Assembly (NCBI GenBank): GCA_020636575.1
Contig: JACJXP010000002.1
Location: forward strand, 124,001 to 188,000
Direction of reading: 5' to 3'
From: Chitinophagales bacterium
GTDB taxonomy: Bacteria > Bacteroidota > Bacteroidia > Chitinophagales > Chitinophagaceae
DNA: 64,000 nt
The translations under genes were made by a program, and so were the position numbers. The notes below the pieces were generated by a model that worked only from the letters and a program-made list of their open reading frames with translations, was not told the DNA's origin and ran no database searches. Below are positions 19,024 through 27,553 of this stretch, one piece after another; the stretch's first letter is position 1; each line of letters opens with the position of its first letter.

Positions 19024-20736
19024 ATGCTCAAAAAGACTATTCTTCCCTTTGTTTTAGCGTCAGTTATTATTTCATGCAACAACTCTAAAGAGCCCACAGA
19101 TGATGAGGCTAACATCGAAAATGTTGATGACCCCATTACAAAAGGGAAAGGGAAAAAGGTCACAGACAGGGATTATAGTATAACTGAGGAAAACGCCTAT
19201 AACGATTTGTTCCTGGATAGCCTTGCCATGGAGCGATATATCAGCAACAGGAATCTTGCCGACAAAAAGATCTCCCGACGTATCAGAAGCTTCTATAATG
19301 CCCGGAATTATCAATATGCATGGTTTTCAAGTGAAGGGGTAACAGAACAAACAAGATTTTTCTGGAACCAGTATGATTACGCTGTATCCTATTTAAAAGA
19401 CACAACCCTGCAAAATTCAGATTTCTATAAGAGTGTTGAAAATGTTGTGAACAGGGAAACACTAAAGGTCAGTAAAGCAGATTCCGCTGTTCTTAATACT
19501 GAATTTGCATTAACAGAGTATTTCATCCGTTATATCAACAGTACATATGAAAAAGGATATGTAAAAAGAAAGGAACAGGAGAAGTTTATCCCCATTAAAA
19601 AGCAGAATCCTATGGTAATAGCGGACTCGTTACTTACCAAAAAACATAAGGATGACAAGTATTATGAAGAAGTAAATAGTCTATATGCCGGGCTAAAAAA
19701 GAGCCTGCAGGTATATTACAATATTGCAAAAGCCGGGGGCTGGCCGAATATACCTTCTATCAAAAGCAGTATCAAGCCCGGTACTGAACATGAGGCTATC
19801 CCTTTGATACGGAAAAGACTTACAATTACCGGGGATATGCCAGCAGAAAGCGATACGACAAATATGTATACCGATACCTTAGTTGCCGGTGTAAAGAAAT
19901 TTCAAAAGAGATATGGATACAGGGAAGATGGAATTATAACAGCCGGCCTGGTAAAAGACATGAACGTTACTGTTAGAGAAAGGATCATGCAGATATTATT
20001 GAACATGGACAGGATGCGATGGATGCCACAGCAACCGGATGGTTATCTCATCATTGTTAATATTCCTGAGTTTATGCTTCATGTCTATAACAAACATGAA
20101 CCGGTATTTGACATGGTTGTGGTGGTAGGAAAAGTGGGACACAATACCATGATGTTCAATGGCGACCTTCAGCAGATCGTTTTTAGTCCATACTGGAATG
20201 TACCTGCCAGCATTATCAAAAACGAAATAATGCCTGCTATTGCCCGCAATCCAAATTATCTCGCTTCGAAAAACATGGAAAAAGTAGGTGCTGGCATCCG
20301 ACAGAAGCCTGGTCCCGGTAATGCTTTGGGAAAAGTAAAATTCATTTTCCCTAATAGCTTTAATATGTACTTCCACGACACCCCTTCAAAAAGTCTTTTT
20401 AGCAGGGATAAAAGAGCTTTTAGTCATGGATGTATCCGGCTTAGTGAACCTCAGAAAATGGCGGAGTGGCTTCTCCGGGATGATGCAGGGTGGAATACAG
20501 ATAAGGTAGTTGCGGCTATGAATAAGTCATACGAAACACCTGTTAAACTCAAAGAACCTATCCCGGTTTTTATCATCTATTACACAGCCTGGGTAGATCA
20601 TGATGGATTGCTGAACTTTCGGGATGATGTATATGATCATGATAAGCAGTTGATCAAAAAAATGTTTACTCCTCTGCCCGAACCTATGAAAATCATAAGG
20701 GTAGATAACCTGAATACCAACTCAGATAACAATTAG
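19024..20736 (+). CDS. L,D-transpeptidase (YkuD domain, YcbB-like lipoprotein)
   Basis: This enzyme makes 3-3 crosslinks or attaches proteins to peptidoglycan in the periplasm. The N-terminus carries a lipoprotein signal with lipobox IISC (Cys18). A long helical region follows, then a peptidoglycan-binding domain (about 255-320, ending VKKFQKRYGYREDG) and a YkuD catalytic domain (about 340-500) with His451 and the nucleophile Cys470 in the SHGCIR motif. The order PG-binding then YkuD and the total length (570) match the YcbB/LdtD class. It is divergent from the alpha/beta hydrolase and appears to be transcribed alone. Confidence 0.93.
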   Translation: MLKKTILPFVLASVIISCNNSKEPTDDEANIENVDDPITKGKGKKVTDRDYSITEENAYNDLFLDSLAMERYISNRNLADKKISRRIRSFYNARNYQYAWFSSEGVTEQTRFFWNQYDYAVSYLKDTTLQNSDFYKSVENVVNRETLKVSKADSAVLNTEFALTEYFIRYINSTYEKGYVKRKEQEKFIPIKKQNPMVIADSLLTKKHKDDKYYEEVNSLYAGLKKSLQVYYNIAKAGGWPNIPSIKSSIKPGTEHEAIPLIRKRLTITGDMPAESDTTNMYTDTLVAGVKKFQKRYGYREDGIITAGLVKDMNVTVRERIMQILLNMDRMRWMPQQPDGYLIIVNIPEFMLHVYNKHEPVFDMVVVVGKVGHNTMMFNGDLQQIVFSPYWNVPASIIKNEIMPAIARNPNYLASKNMEKVGAGIRQKPGPGNALGKVKFIFPNSFNMYFHDTPSKSLFSRDKRAFSHGCIRLSEPQKMAEWLLRDDAGWNTDKVVAAMNKSYETPVKLKEPIPVFIIYYTAWVDHDGLLNFRDDVYDHDKQLIKKMFTPLPEPMKIIRVDNLNTNSDNN

Positions 20737-20840
20737 CAGGTTTATTACCACTTATCCGCAAATATTTCCATTTGTATTTGCAATGCAGCGTTATGGCTCA
20801 AAATCTTGCCTGATTTATATTCAGCCAAACAGTTTGCCAC

Positions 20841-21149
20841 ATGGTACGGTATCTTATGCAATTCAACGTACAAGGTCATGATCAATCTGCCGCACAGGAG
20901 ATCATTGATGAATATTTTAACCTCTTACAAAAAGAAGGTCCGGCAGGGATGCGAAGCCAGTGTTATGCTGATAATGAAAATGACTGTCGTTTTGTACATA
21001 TAAAAAGTTTTAAAAAAGAGTCCGTAGCAAATCGTCATTTCAGATCAGCGATCTTCAAAAAATATATTGAACAATTGAAGGTACTCTGTGAACAACAGCC
21101 TTTTTTCTTTCGCTTACAACAACAGCAAACATTCGAATCCATATATTAG
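20841..21149 (+). CDS. Small protein, possible ABM-like dimeric alpha/beta barrel
   Basis: The 102-residue protein has the pattern YLMQFNVQG, a helix (QSAAQEIIDEYFNLLQKEG), VHIKSFKKE and a second helix containing the HFRSAIFKKYIEQL segment. This resembles antibiotic-biosynthesis-monooxygenase-like (dimeric alpha/beta barrel) proteins, but the similarity is structural pattern only. No catalytic residues are obvious. It lies between the L,D-transpeptidase gene and a universal stress gene; a hairpin follows its stop. The start is ATG 20841, with ATG 20856 as an alternative. Confidence 0.6.
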   Translation: MVRYLMQFNVQGHDQSAAQEIIDEYFNLLQKEGPAGMRSQCYADNENDCRFVHIKSFKKESVANRHFRSAIFKKYIEQLKVLCEQQPFFFRLQQQQTFESIY

Positions 21150-21177
21150 TTGTTTTAGCAGGTTTTGGTTTTAAGCA

Positions 21178-21214
21178 GAGCAGCCCCCGGTATAATGCCG
21201 GGGCTGTTGCTTTA
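21178..21214 (+). terminator. Putative terminator hairpin
   Basis: A GC-rich imperfect stem (CAGCCCC...GGGGCTG, one bulged C) lies 30 bp after the small ABM-like gene and is followed by CTTTATT. The T run is interrupted, so confidence is moderate. Confidence 0.55.
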
Positions 21215-21269
21215 TTACAGGGTATATAAAATGAAAAATGTATTTTTATCATTTAAGTAAATACCGGCA

Positions 21270-22055
21270 ATGCATAAGATCATTATCCCTGTTGATTTTT
21301 CTGAAACTTCTTTAAATGCTGCCCGTTATACTGCCAGGATGTTTGCTGGCAAAGACGATTGTACCGTCATTATTTATCATAATTACGAAACCAATGCCGA
21401 CCTGGATGTGAGTCTTATTTTTCAGGAAACCTTAAAAAAGGAATTGAAGGAAGCAGGCGTCAAGGATGTAAAAGCCGAGCATGAGATGGGCGGCGACCTT
21501 ATAGAGAATATTGCCCGGCTTGCCCATTCTATCAGGGCTACATTGGTGATCATGGGTATTACCGGAAAATCTTCAATCCGCCAGGTGATGTTTGGAAGTA
21601 ATACACTAAAACTGGTCGACAAAAATGTTTGCCCGGTAATGATCATCCCTCCTGATGCTTCGTACAAAGGCCTTGACAATATTGGCTTTGCTTCAGATCT
21701 TCAGAATGTTGAATTATCAACTCCCTACACTTTTATCAACGCAGTTATCGAGATGTTTAATCCTAAACTCAATATTGTACATATTAGTAGTGGCTCACAG
21801 GAAACACTGAGTCCTGAAATGCAAAAACAAAGAAATAAACTCGAAGAAATGTTTTCCGGCTATAAATGCGAGTTTCATTTTGTTGCTAACCAGAATTTCT
21901 TTGATGGGCTTGACCATTTTACCAGTACCCGGAATATAGATGTGCTGGTAACTGTTCCGAAACATCAGAGTAATGCTATGAATCTTTTTAAAACAAGTCA
22001 TACGAAAAGACTGGCATATCACAGCCACATCCCTATTTTGGCAGCGCATCAATAA
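21270..22055 (+). CDS. Universal stress protein, UspA family
   Basis: The 261-residue cytoplasmic protein has an N-terminal Usp domain (KIIIPVDFSETSLNAARY start; nucleotide-binding-like segment LVIMGITGKSSIRQVMFGSN, then CPVMIIPP) and a weaker second Usp-like half (about 140-261). The G-2x-G-9x-G(S/T) type motif in the first half suggests ATP binding. Such tandem Usp proteins are common in Bacteroidota and respond to stress or starvation; the exact role is unknown. It ends 10 bp before the DUF1684 gene, so the two may be co-transcribed. Confidence 0.88.
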   Translation: MHKIIIPVDFSETSLNAARYTARMFAGKDDCTVIIYHNYETNADLDVSLIFQETLKKELKEAGVKDVKAEHEMGGDLIENIARLAHSIRATLVIMGITGKSSIRQVMFGSNTLKLVDKNVCPVMIIPPDASYKGLDNIGFASDLQNVELSTPYTFINAVIEMFNPKLNIVHISSGSQETLSPEMQKQRNKLEEMFSGYKCEFHFVANQNFFDGLDHFTSTRNIDVLVTVPKHQSNAMNLFKTSHTKRLAYHSHIPILAAHQ

Positions 22056-22065
22056 ATTGTACCTG

Positions 22066-22662
22066 ATGACCCGGCAATTACTTTTTTTCTTCCTTATAAC
22101 AATTCCTTTTCTACATTTAAATGCTCAGCAAAATAGCTATTCTGATTCTTTAGTAGCATACCAGGAATCATATGTAAAAGAGCATGACGTAGTGAAAGGG
22201 AAGGATAAGCAGTATATGCATTTCTATAAACCGGATGAATCTTTTCGCATAAATACCCGGTTTGAACGTATTTACGAAGCACCATGGTTTAAAATGCCTA
22301 CTTCCGCTAATAGTTACCAGGTACAAAGAGTATATGGGATCCTTCATTTTTCAGTTAATGATACGGCTGTTCAACTACATGTTTACCAGTCAGAGGACCT
22401 CATGCATACTAAAAAATATGCCGACTATCTTTTTGTTCCTTTTACGGACAAAACCTGCGGTAGCGAAACCTACGATAATGGCAGGTATATTGATCTAAAA
22501 ATTCAGGATACTGAATCTGGTAGCTGTGTTATTGATTTCAACAAAGCGTACAACCCTTATTGTGCTTATGTAACAGGTAAATACAATTGTCCAATTCCTC
22601 CAAAAGAAAATGATCTGCCGGTGGCGATCAGGGCCGGTGAAATGGCATATGGCAAACATTGA
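22066..22662 (+). CDS. DUF1684 domain-containing secreted protein
   Basis: The protein starts with a signal peptide (MTRQLLFFFLITIPFLHLNA). The C-terminal half carries the conserved DUF1684 blocks: FVPFTDKTCGSETYDNGRY, then VIDFNKAYNPYCAY, then CPIPPKENDLPVAIRAGE. The family's biochemical role is not established. The start is ATG 22066; the frame extends three codons upstream to a TTG, which is not needed. The gene follows the Usp gene closely and abuts the opposing SDR gene with no gap between stop codons. Confidence 0.9.
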   Translation: MTRQLLFFFLITIPFLHLNAQQNSYSDSLVAYQESYVKEHDVVKGKDKQYMHFYKPDESFRINTRFERIYEAPWFKMPTSANSYQVQRVYGILHFSVNDTAVQLHVYQSEDLMHTKKYADYLFVPFTDKTCGSETYDNGRYIDLKIQDTESGSCVIDFNKAYNPYCAYVTGKYNCPIPPKENDLPVAIRAGEMAYGKH

Positions 22663-23553
22663 TCAATCAGCCAATGTTTTTAAAAGCCCTTCTTTGAATG
22701 AAAGAGGCCTATAGTCCAGTTCCTTTTTTGCTTTTTCCAATTCAAGTACCGTCCGCCCCGGTCTTTTAGCCGGTTGAGCAAATTCAGCAGACGTGACCGG
22801 ATGTAATAATGACTTATTTAACCCAAGACAGTCCGCAACTTCGGTAGCCATCTGAAAAGGCGTTAAAACATCTTCCCCGGAAAGATGAAACAAACCGGTA
22901 GCTTTTTTATTAATTATTGCTGAGACACCCTGTGCAAGATCCTCCACATAAGTAGGAGTACGAACCTGGTCTGTAAAAACATTATAAGGCTCTCCTTTCT
23001 CAAGTTTATCCTTTACAACAGTCAATAAATTCTGTTTCCCTGTCTGTGGCTTTCCGTATACAAGTACAGTCCTTACCGTTGCCCACAAAGGCTTGTATTG
23101 TGTTACAAGCTGCTCTGCAAGCATTTTTGTATAGCCGTAATAATTAACAGGGTCGGGAGTATCCTCTTCTCTATAAGAATCTTCTTTCCCGTCAAATACA
23201 AAATCTGTTGATATAAATACGAAAAAAGCATTGAGTGCCGAGCTAACAGAAAGTAGATTCTCTGTTCCCGACACATTGACCCGGTAAGCAAGCTCCTGGT
23301 TCAGTTCACATTCATCCGGCTTACTCATGGCACCAGCATGCACAATACAGTCGGGCTGATGCTTTAATAAAACATTGCGAACAGATCGAAGATCAGTAAA
23401 ATCCATTTCTTCGTAAACAAAATGGGAATGGTCATGAAAAGGCAGCCTGCATTGTCCTCTTCCTGTAGCTATTACCCATTGTTCCTGGCTCAGCAACAAC
23501 CCGGTCAGGTAATGTCCAAGGAAACCATTAGCACCTGTTATCAATATTTTCAT
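22663..23553 (-). CDS. RmlD-like NAD(P)-dependent SDR (sugar nucleotide reductase type)
   Basis: This 296-residue extended short-chain dehydrogenase has the N-terminal Rossmann motif TGANGFLG (residues 6-13) and a YxxxK active-site motif in YYGYTKMLAEQ. The C-terminal part fits the dTDP-4-dehydrorhamnose reductase group (DLAQGVSAIINKKATGLFHLSGED). No other rhamnose or nucleotide-sugar genes are nearby, so the substrate is uncertain. It stands alone, convergent with the DUF1684 gene; a 60-bp gap separates it from the hypothetical gene at 23614. Confidence 0.87.
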   Translation of the reverse strand: MKILITGANGFLGHYLTGLLLSQEQWVIATGRGQCRLPFHDHSHFVYEEMDFTDLRSVRNVLLKHQPDCIVHAGAMSKPDECELNQELAYRVNVSGTENLLSVSSALNAFFVFISTDFVFDGKEDSYREEDTPDPVNYYGYTKMLAEQLVTQYKPLWATVRTVLVYGKPQTGKQNLLTVVKDKLEKGEPYNVFTDQVRTPTYVEDLAQGVSAIINKKATGLFHLSGEDVLTPFQMATEVADCLGLNKSLLHPVTSAEFAQPAKRPGRTVLELEKAKKELDYRPLSFKEGLLKTLAD

Positions 23554-23613
23554 TTCTTATTTCTAATAGTAGAAACGAAAATATACAAGTTTTCAGGTGA
23601 AGTATAAAGATCA

Positions 23614-24351
23614 TTACAGTTTAGGAACCGGGGCTCCTGCATCAAGCCAGGTAGCAAATATTTCAGAAACCTTCCATTGTTTGCCGGCATATAAACGGGG
23701 TCTTGCCAGGATGTAATCAATAAAATCCTGCAAATCTTTTTTGGTACAGGCAGACATTACGCTTAAAATATTCTTCCCCTTATATGAACCTGCCTGGATC
23801 ACCTTATCCATTGACCTGTCATTCTCTAAAAAATAATTACCCGTAAAACGTATATCAGCAGCCATTGAATCCATCAATCGACTTTCTTCCTCTTCACTCC
23901 ATTTTAAGAAGACAAGGTAACGGTCAAAAAATCGTTGTTCATATACATCCTGGAATTGAATAAAGAAAGATGCCAGTTGTGGTATCCTGCCATAATAAAT
24001 ATCTGTTTTGTCCATGAATGTAAAAAGCAGGTCTCCTTCCTTTATTGGCTGATCACTTTTGTTACCCGAAATAGCAAAATAGTAGTAATTACCTTTTATC
24101 AGGTAACAACGTCCGTATCCTTTTTGAACTGTGTCCGCATGTGAAGTTTGATAGGTTCCCCGGATCAGCCCAAATTGTTTTTCATGTATTGTTTGTCCTT
24201 CAGGCATTTCCAATTGAACCACCTTTGTACTATCGTTCAGATCTATCATATAATCAGTGACCGGAAATCCTCTTAACCACTTCGTTGTGTCAGCTTGTGC
24301 ATTAATATTTTGAAGTAGCAGAAAACTAAAAAAAAGCAAATTAACCCGCAT
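23614..24351 (-). CDS. Hypothetical secreted protein (245 aa)
   Basis: I do not recognise this family. A signal peptide (about 1-18, ending NINAQ) is followed by a soluble mixed alpha/beta protein. Visible features are a repeated Tyr-rich block (GYGRCYLIKGNYYYFA), a segment like a helical hairpin (LVFLKWSEEEESRLMDSMAA) and two Cys residues far apart. It is probably periplasmic. It lies upstream of, and in the same direction as, the RmlD-like gene, 60 bp apart, so co-transcription is possible. Confidence 0.7.
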   Translation of the reverse strand: MRVNLLFFSFLLLQNINAQADTTKWLRGFPVTDYMIDLNDSTKVVQLEMPEGQTIHEKQFGLIRGTYQTSHADTVQKGYGRCYLIKGNYYYFAISGNKSDQPIKEGDLLFTFMDKTDIYYGRIPQLASFFIQFQDVYEQRFFDRYLVFLKWSEEEESRLMDSMAADIRFTGNYFLENDRSMDKVIQAGSYKGKNILSVMSACTKKDLQDFIDYILARPRLYAGKQWKVSEIFATWLDAGAPVPKL

Positions 24352-24494
24352 AACTTTTGTTTAATATGAACATAACGTTATTACTAAAAATTATTACTCA
24401 GTGTTAGCGGGTATTTGTTGTTAATGAGTTCAGAATAAAAAAATTCTGCAAACACCTGTTAGTGTGTCCCGGGAACACAGTTCCAATAAATACC

Positions 24495-24502
24495 TATTTT
24501 TG
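24495..24502 (+). promoter_or_regulatory. -7 box of the pfkA-pyk operon
   Basis: TATTTTTG matches TAnnTTTG and lies 18 bp upstream of the pfkA ATG. No TTTG is found at the usual spacing; instead the 8-nt palindrome TCCCGGGA (24467-24474) sits where that element would be, which hints at activator or repressor control. Confidence 0.45.
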
Positions 24503-24520
24503 CCCGTCTTAAAGATCATA

Positions 24521-25507
24521 ATGAGAAAGAAAAAGGTTACAAAAATCGGCGTATTAACATCCGGGGGTGATGCACCCGGAATGAATGCCGCAGTGCGGGC
24601 TGTTGTTCGTACAGGCATTTATCATGGTTTGGAAGTATATGGCATCATGAGAGGATACCAGGGGCTTATTGAGGATGATATTTTTAAAATGGAATCGAGG
24701 TCTGTTGCAAATATTATTCAAAGGGGTGGCACTATTCTTAAAACGGCCAGGTGCCCCGAGTTCCTGCACAAAGCCGGAAGAAAAAAGGCTTATGATAACC
24801 TGAAAAAAAGAGGTATCAACGGTCTTGTTATTATTGGCGGAGATGGTTCATTTCGTGGAGCTGTTCAGTTCAGTAGTGAGTTTGATATTCCTTGTATCGG
24901 TTTGGCTGGTACTATCGATAAAGACATTTATGGTACTGATTTCACTATTGGGTTTGATACAGCAGTGAATACAGCTGTAGATGCCATTGACAAGATAAGA
25001 GATACCATGGATGCACATGACAGGGTATTCATTATTGAAGTGATGGGAAGGGACGCAGGTTATATAGCATTGCATAGTGGTATTGCCACCGGTGCAGAAA
25101 ATATATTGATCCCCGAGAGAAAAACAGATATGAAGAATGTCATAAAATCACTCCGGGAAAAAGAGAAAAGAAGAAAGCTGGTGAACCTGATCGTTGTGGC
25201 TGAGGGAGATGATTTTGGAGGTGCCGATGAGGTACAGAAATTGCTCAGCAAACAATTGCCCAAGGCAGAAATAAGGGTATGTATCCTCGGTCATATACAA
25301 AGAGGGGGTGCCCCTACCTGTATGGACAGGCTTATTGCCAGCCGGATGGGTTATCATGCTGTTGAATGCCTGCTTGAAGGCAGGTACAATGTATTTGCAG
25401 GAATTTTGAACAACAAAATGCATTATATACCATTGGAACAAGCTGTAAAGAATAAAGGCAAGATCAGTGATGAATGGATGAAAATAGTTAAGATACTTGC
25501 TAGCTAA
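24521..25507 (+). CDS. pfkA: ATP-dependent 6-phosphofructokinase
   Basis: The enzyme phosphorylates fructose 6-phosphate to fructose 1,6-bisphosphate in glycolysis. The protein has 328 residues, the normal bacterial length. ATP-binding glycines are at GGDAPGMN (15-22) and GGDGSFRG (106-113). Gly109 and Gly130, the positions that separate ATP enzymes (Gly) from PPi enzymes (Asp/Lys), are both Gly. The catalytic loop reads TIDKD (131-135) where most relatives have TIDND, an unusual Asn-to-Lys change next to the catalytic Asp133. The start at ATG 24521 is chosen over a GTG extension at 24464 that would overlap the promoter. It lies 16 bp before pyk, in an operon. Confidence 0.96.
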   Translation: MRKKKVTKIGVLTSGGDAPGMNAAVRAVVRTGIYHGLEVYGIMRGYQGLIEDDIFKMESRSVANIIQRGGTILKTARCPEFLHKAGRKKAYDNLKKRGINGLVIIGGDGSFRGAVQFSSEFDIPCIGLAGTIDKDIYGTDFTIGFDTAVNTAVDAIDKIRDTMDAHDRVFIIEVMGRDAGYIALHSGIATGAENILIPERKTDMKNVIKSLREKEKRRKLVNLIVVAEGDDFGGADEVQKLLSKQLPKAEIRVCILGHIQRGGAPTCMDRLIASRMGYHAVECLLEGRYNVFAGILNNKMHYIPLEQAVKNKGKISDEWMKIVKILAS

Positions 25508-25523
25508 CACATTAATAACTCAC

Positions 25524-27017
25524 ATGGCAAAACATTCTGAAAAGTATTATCATAAACAAATGGACAGGGAAGCTGGCATTTTTCATAAAACACATCGTAC
25601 TAAAATTGTAGCCACAGTAGGGCCGGCATGCGACACTTATGAAAAACTGCTGGAACTTGTTAAAGCAGGTGTCAATGTGTTTCGTCTGAACTTCTCCCAT
25701 GGCACACATGAAAACAAAAAAAAGATCATCGATTATATCCGGCAGATCAATAAAACAGAGCCTTTTAACATTGCAATCCTGGCCGATCTGCAGGGGCCAA
25801 AACTTCGTGTAGGCGAAATTGAAGGAGAAGGCCTGGAAATCGTACCCGGAGATATTCTCACTTTCACCAACGAAAAAGTAGTAGGTACCAAAGAAAGGAT
25901 ATACGTCTCCTACCCCAATCTGTATAACGATGTTGTGATCGGCAATACTATTCTTATCAATGACGGGAAACTCGAAGTAAAAGTCAAAGAGATACTCGCC
26001 AATAATGATGTCAGGGTTGAGGTTACATTGGGTGGACTGTTAACGTCTAAAAAAGGGATCAACCTGCCGGATACGAAAATATCTCTGCCTGCATTGACCA
26101 AAAAAGACCTGGAAGATCTTGAGTTCATCATTAATGAAAAAGTGGATTGGCTGGCTTTATCATTTGTAAGAAAAGCAGATGATCTTATTGAACTCAGAAA
26201 AAAACTGGAAGATAAAAAGAGCAAGACCAAGATCATTTCAAAAATAGAAATGCCCCAGGCACTGGAAAATCTTCGGGATATTATTATTGAGTCTGATGCT
26301 GTGATGATTGCCCGGGGCGACCTGGGTGTTGAGTTACCGGTAGAAAAGATTCCGTTGCTGCAAAAACAGATCATCAGAATGTGCCTTCACCGGGCCAAGC
26401 CTGTGATCGTTGCTACCCAGATGATGGAAAGCATGATCGAAATGAACAAACCCAACAGAAGTGAGATCACCGATGTGGCCAATGCCGTAATGGAAGGAAC
26501 TGATGCGGTCATGCTGAGCGGAGAAACTGCAACAGGCCGGCACCCCGTACTGGTGGTTGAAACCATGCGTAAGATCATCCTGGAAGTGGAAAGGTCGGGT
26601 TACTATTATGATAGAGAAGATGAACTGGTACCACAACCTCACTCCCCTTCTTTTTTAAGTGACGCCATCTGTTATAATGCATGTAAACTGGCAAGAGATG
26701 TAAATGCAAATGCCATTATCGGAATGACTCAGTCAGGCTATACAGGATTTATGCTGAGTAGTTATCGTCCCAAAGCACCTTTATATATTTTCACCAAAGA
26801 AAGGTCCCTTGTTAACCAGTTAACTCTTAGTTGGGGTGTCAGGGCTTTTTACTATGCAGAAGAAGATAGTCTTGACGATATTATCTTTGATCAGATAGAC
26901 ATTTTGAAGGAAAGAAAATTCATTTCAGCCGGAGAGATAGTGGTAAGCACCGGAAGTACACCTGTACATCTCCATCTTCCAACGAATGTGTTAAAAATAA
27001 CCCAGGTTACAGGTTAA
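25524..27017 (+). CDS. pyk: Pyruvate kinase
   Basis: This enzyme converts phosphoenolpyruvate and ADP to pyruvate and ATP. The 497-residue protein starts shortly before RTKIVATVGPACDTYEKL and shows NVFRLNFSHG, the metal/PEP site segment KIISKIEMPQAL, the signature MIARGDLGVELP, and PVIVATQMMESM with the B-domain before them. The C-terminal allosteric-type domain is complete. The start is ATG 25524; a TTG-initiated extension overlapping pfkA is not supported. Its place right behind pfkA couples the two committed steps of glycolysis. Confidence 0.97.
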   Translation: MAKHSEKYYHKQMDREAGIFHKTHRTKIVATVGPACDTYEKLLELVKAGVNVFRLNFSHGTHENKKKIIDYIRQINKTEPFNIAILADLQGPKLRVGEIEGEGLEIVPGDILTFTNEKVVGTKERIYVSYPNLYNDVVIGNTILINDGKLEVKVKEILANNDVRVEVTLGGLLTSKKGINLPDTKISLPALTKKDLEDLEFIINEKVDWLALSFVRKADDLIELRKKLEDKKSKTKIISKIEMPQALENLRDIIIESDAVMIARGDLGVELPVEKIPLLQKQIIRMCLHRAKPVIVATQMMESMIEMNKPNRSEITDVANAVMEGTDAVMLSGETATGRHPVLVVETMRKIILEVERSGYYYDREDELVPQPHSPSFLSDAICYNACKLARDVNANAIIGMTQSGYTGFMLSSYRPKAPLYIFTKERSLVNQLTLSWGVRAFYYAEEDSLDDIIFDQIDILKERKFISAGEIVVSTGSTPVHLHLPTNVLKITQVTG

Positions 27018-27032
27018 TTGGTCATCAGACTA

Positions 27033-27458
27033 TTAATGCCATAAGCAGAGTATCACTGCGGCGATAATATTGCCGACCAGGTGATATCCGCCATCAATAA
27101 AGCCTAAAGGTTTTGCTTTGCTTTGATACATATAGGAAATAAAGATTACCGTTCCTGAGAAGCAAACTCCGGTTAATACTCCAAGTTTTACTCCTGACAT
27201 AAACCCACCAACCAGGTTCAACCGGTAAACTAATATTCCGAGGCCGATACAAATAATGAATTCCAGGATAAATGTAGTAAGCATGATTCCCCCTACACCT
27301 TTTTTTGCATCGGGATTATTCATATCTACTCCCGTACTTTTTATCCAGGAATTGGCAAACAAGGCTTTTGAATACCAAAGGGCACCCAGCATAAAATAAG
27401 CAACAGTGGCAACGGCAACGGCCAGCCAGTTCAGGTGAGAAAAAAATGACGTATCCAT
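27033..27458 (-). CDS. DUF1761 membrane protein
   Basis: The 141-residue protein has four hydrophobic segments (about 13-31, 55-77, 83-105 and 120-140) and the DUF1761 features LNWLAVAVATVAYFMLGALW and WYSKALFANSWIK near the N-terminus. The family is of unknown function and sits in the inner membrane. It is convergent with pyk (15 bp apart) and separated from the next minus-strand operon by a strong terminator. Confidence 0.88.
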   Translation of the reverse strand: MDTSFFSHLNWLAVAVATVAYFMLGALWYSKALFANSWIKSTGVDMNNPDAKKGVGGIMLTTFILEFIICIGLGILVYRLNLVGGFMSGVKLGVLTGVCFSGTVIFISYMYQSKAKPLGFIDGGYHLVGNIIAAVILCLWH

Positions 27459-27510
27459 GGCAAGTAAAGTTTTGGTTAATGAAAAGGTAGAGTATTTTTT
27501 CCTGGAAATA

Positions 27511-27533
27511 AAAAAAGCGGCTTGAGCCGCTTT
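27511..27533 (-). terminator. Rho-independent terminator of the DUF1080-Gfo/Idh/MocA operon
   Basis: The stem AAAGCGGC / GCCGCTTT with a TTGA loop is followed on the minus strand by a T run (27516-27511). It lies 20 bp after the DUF1080 gene stop. Confidence 0.9.
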
Positions 27534-27553
27534 AGTAAAATTTGAAAAAACTA

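Noticed and set aside
20806..21003. 65-codon frame overlapping the ABM-like gene
   Set aside because: Out of frame with the longer, better structured 102-codon gene and ends inside it.
24431..24448. CAGAAT-N6-ATTCTG inverted repeat upstream of pfkA
   Set aside because: Only 6-bp AT-rich arms with an A-run loop; too weak to call a terminator or operator, though it may end the divergent region's transcripts.
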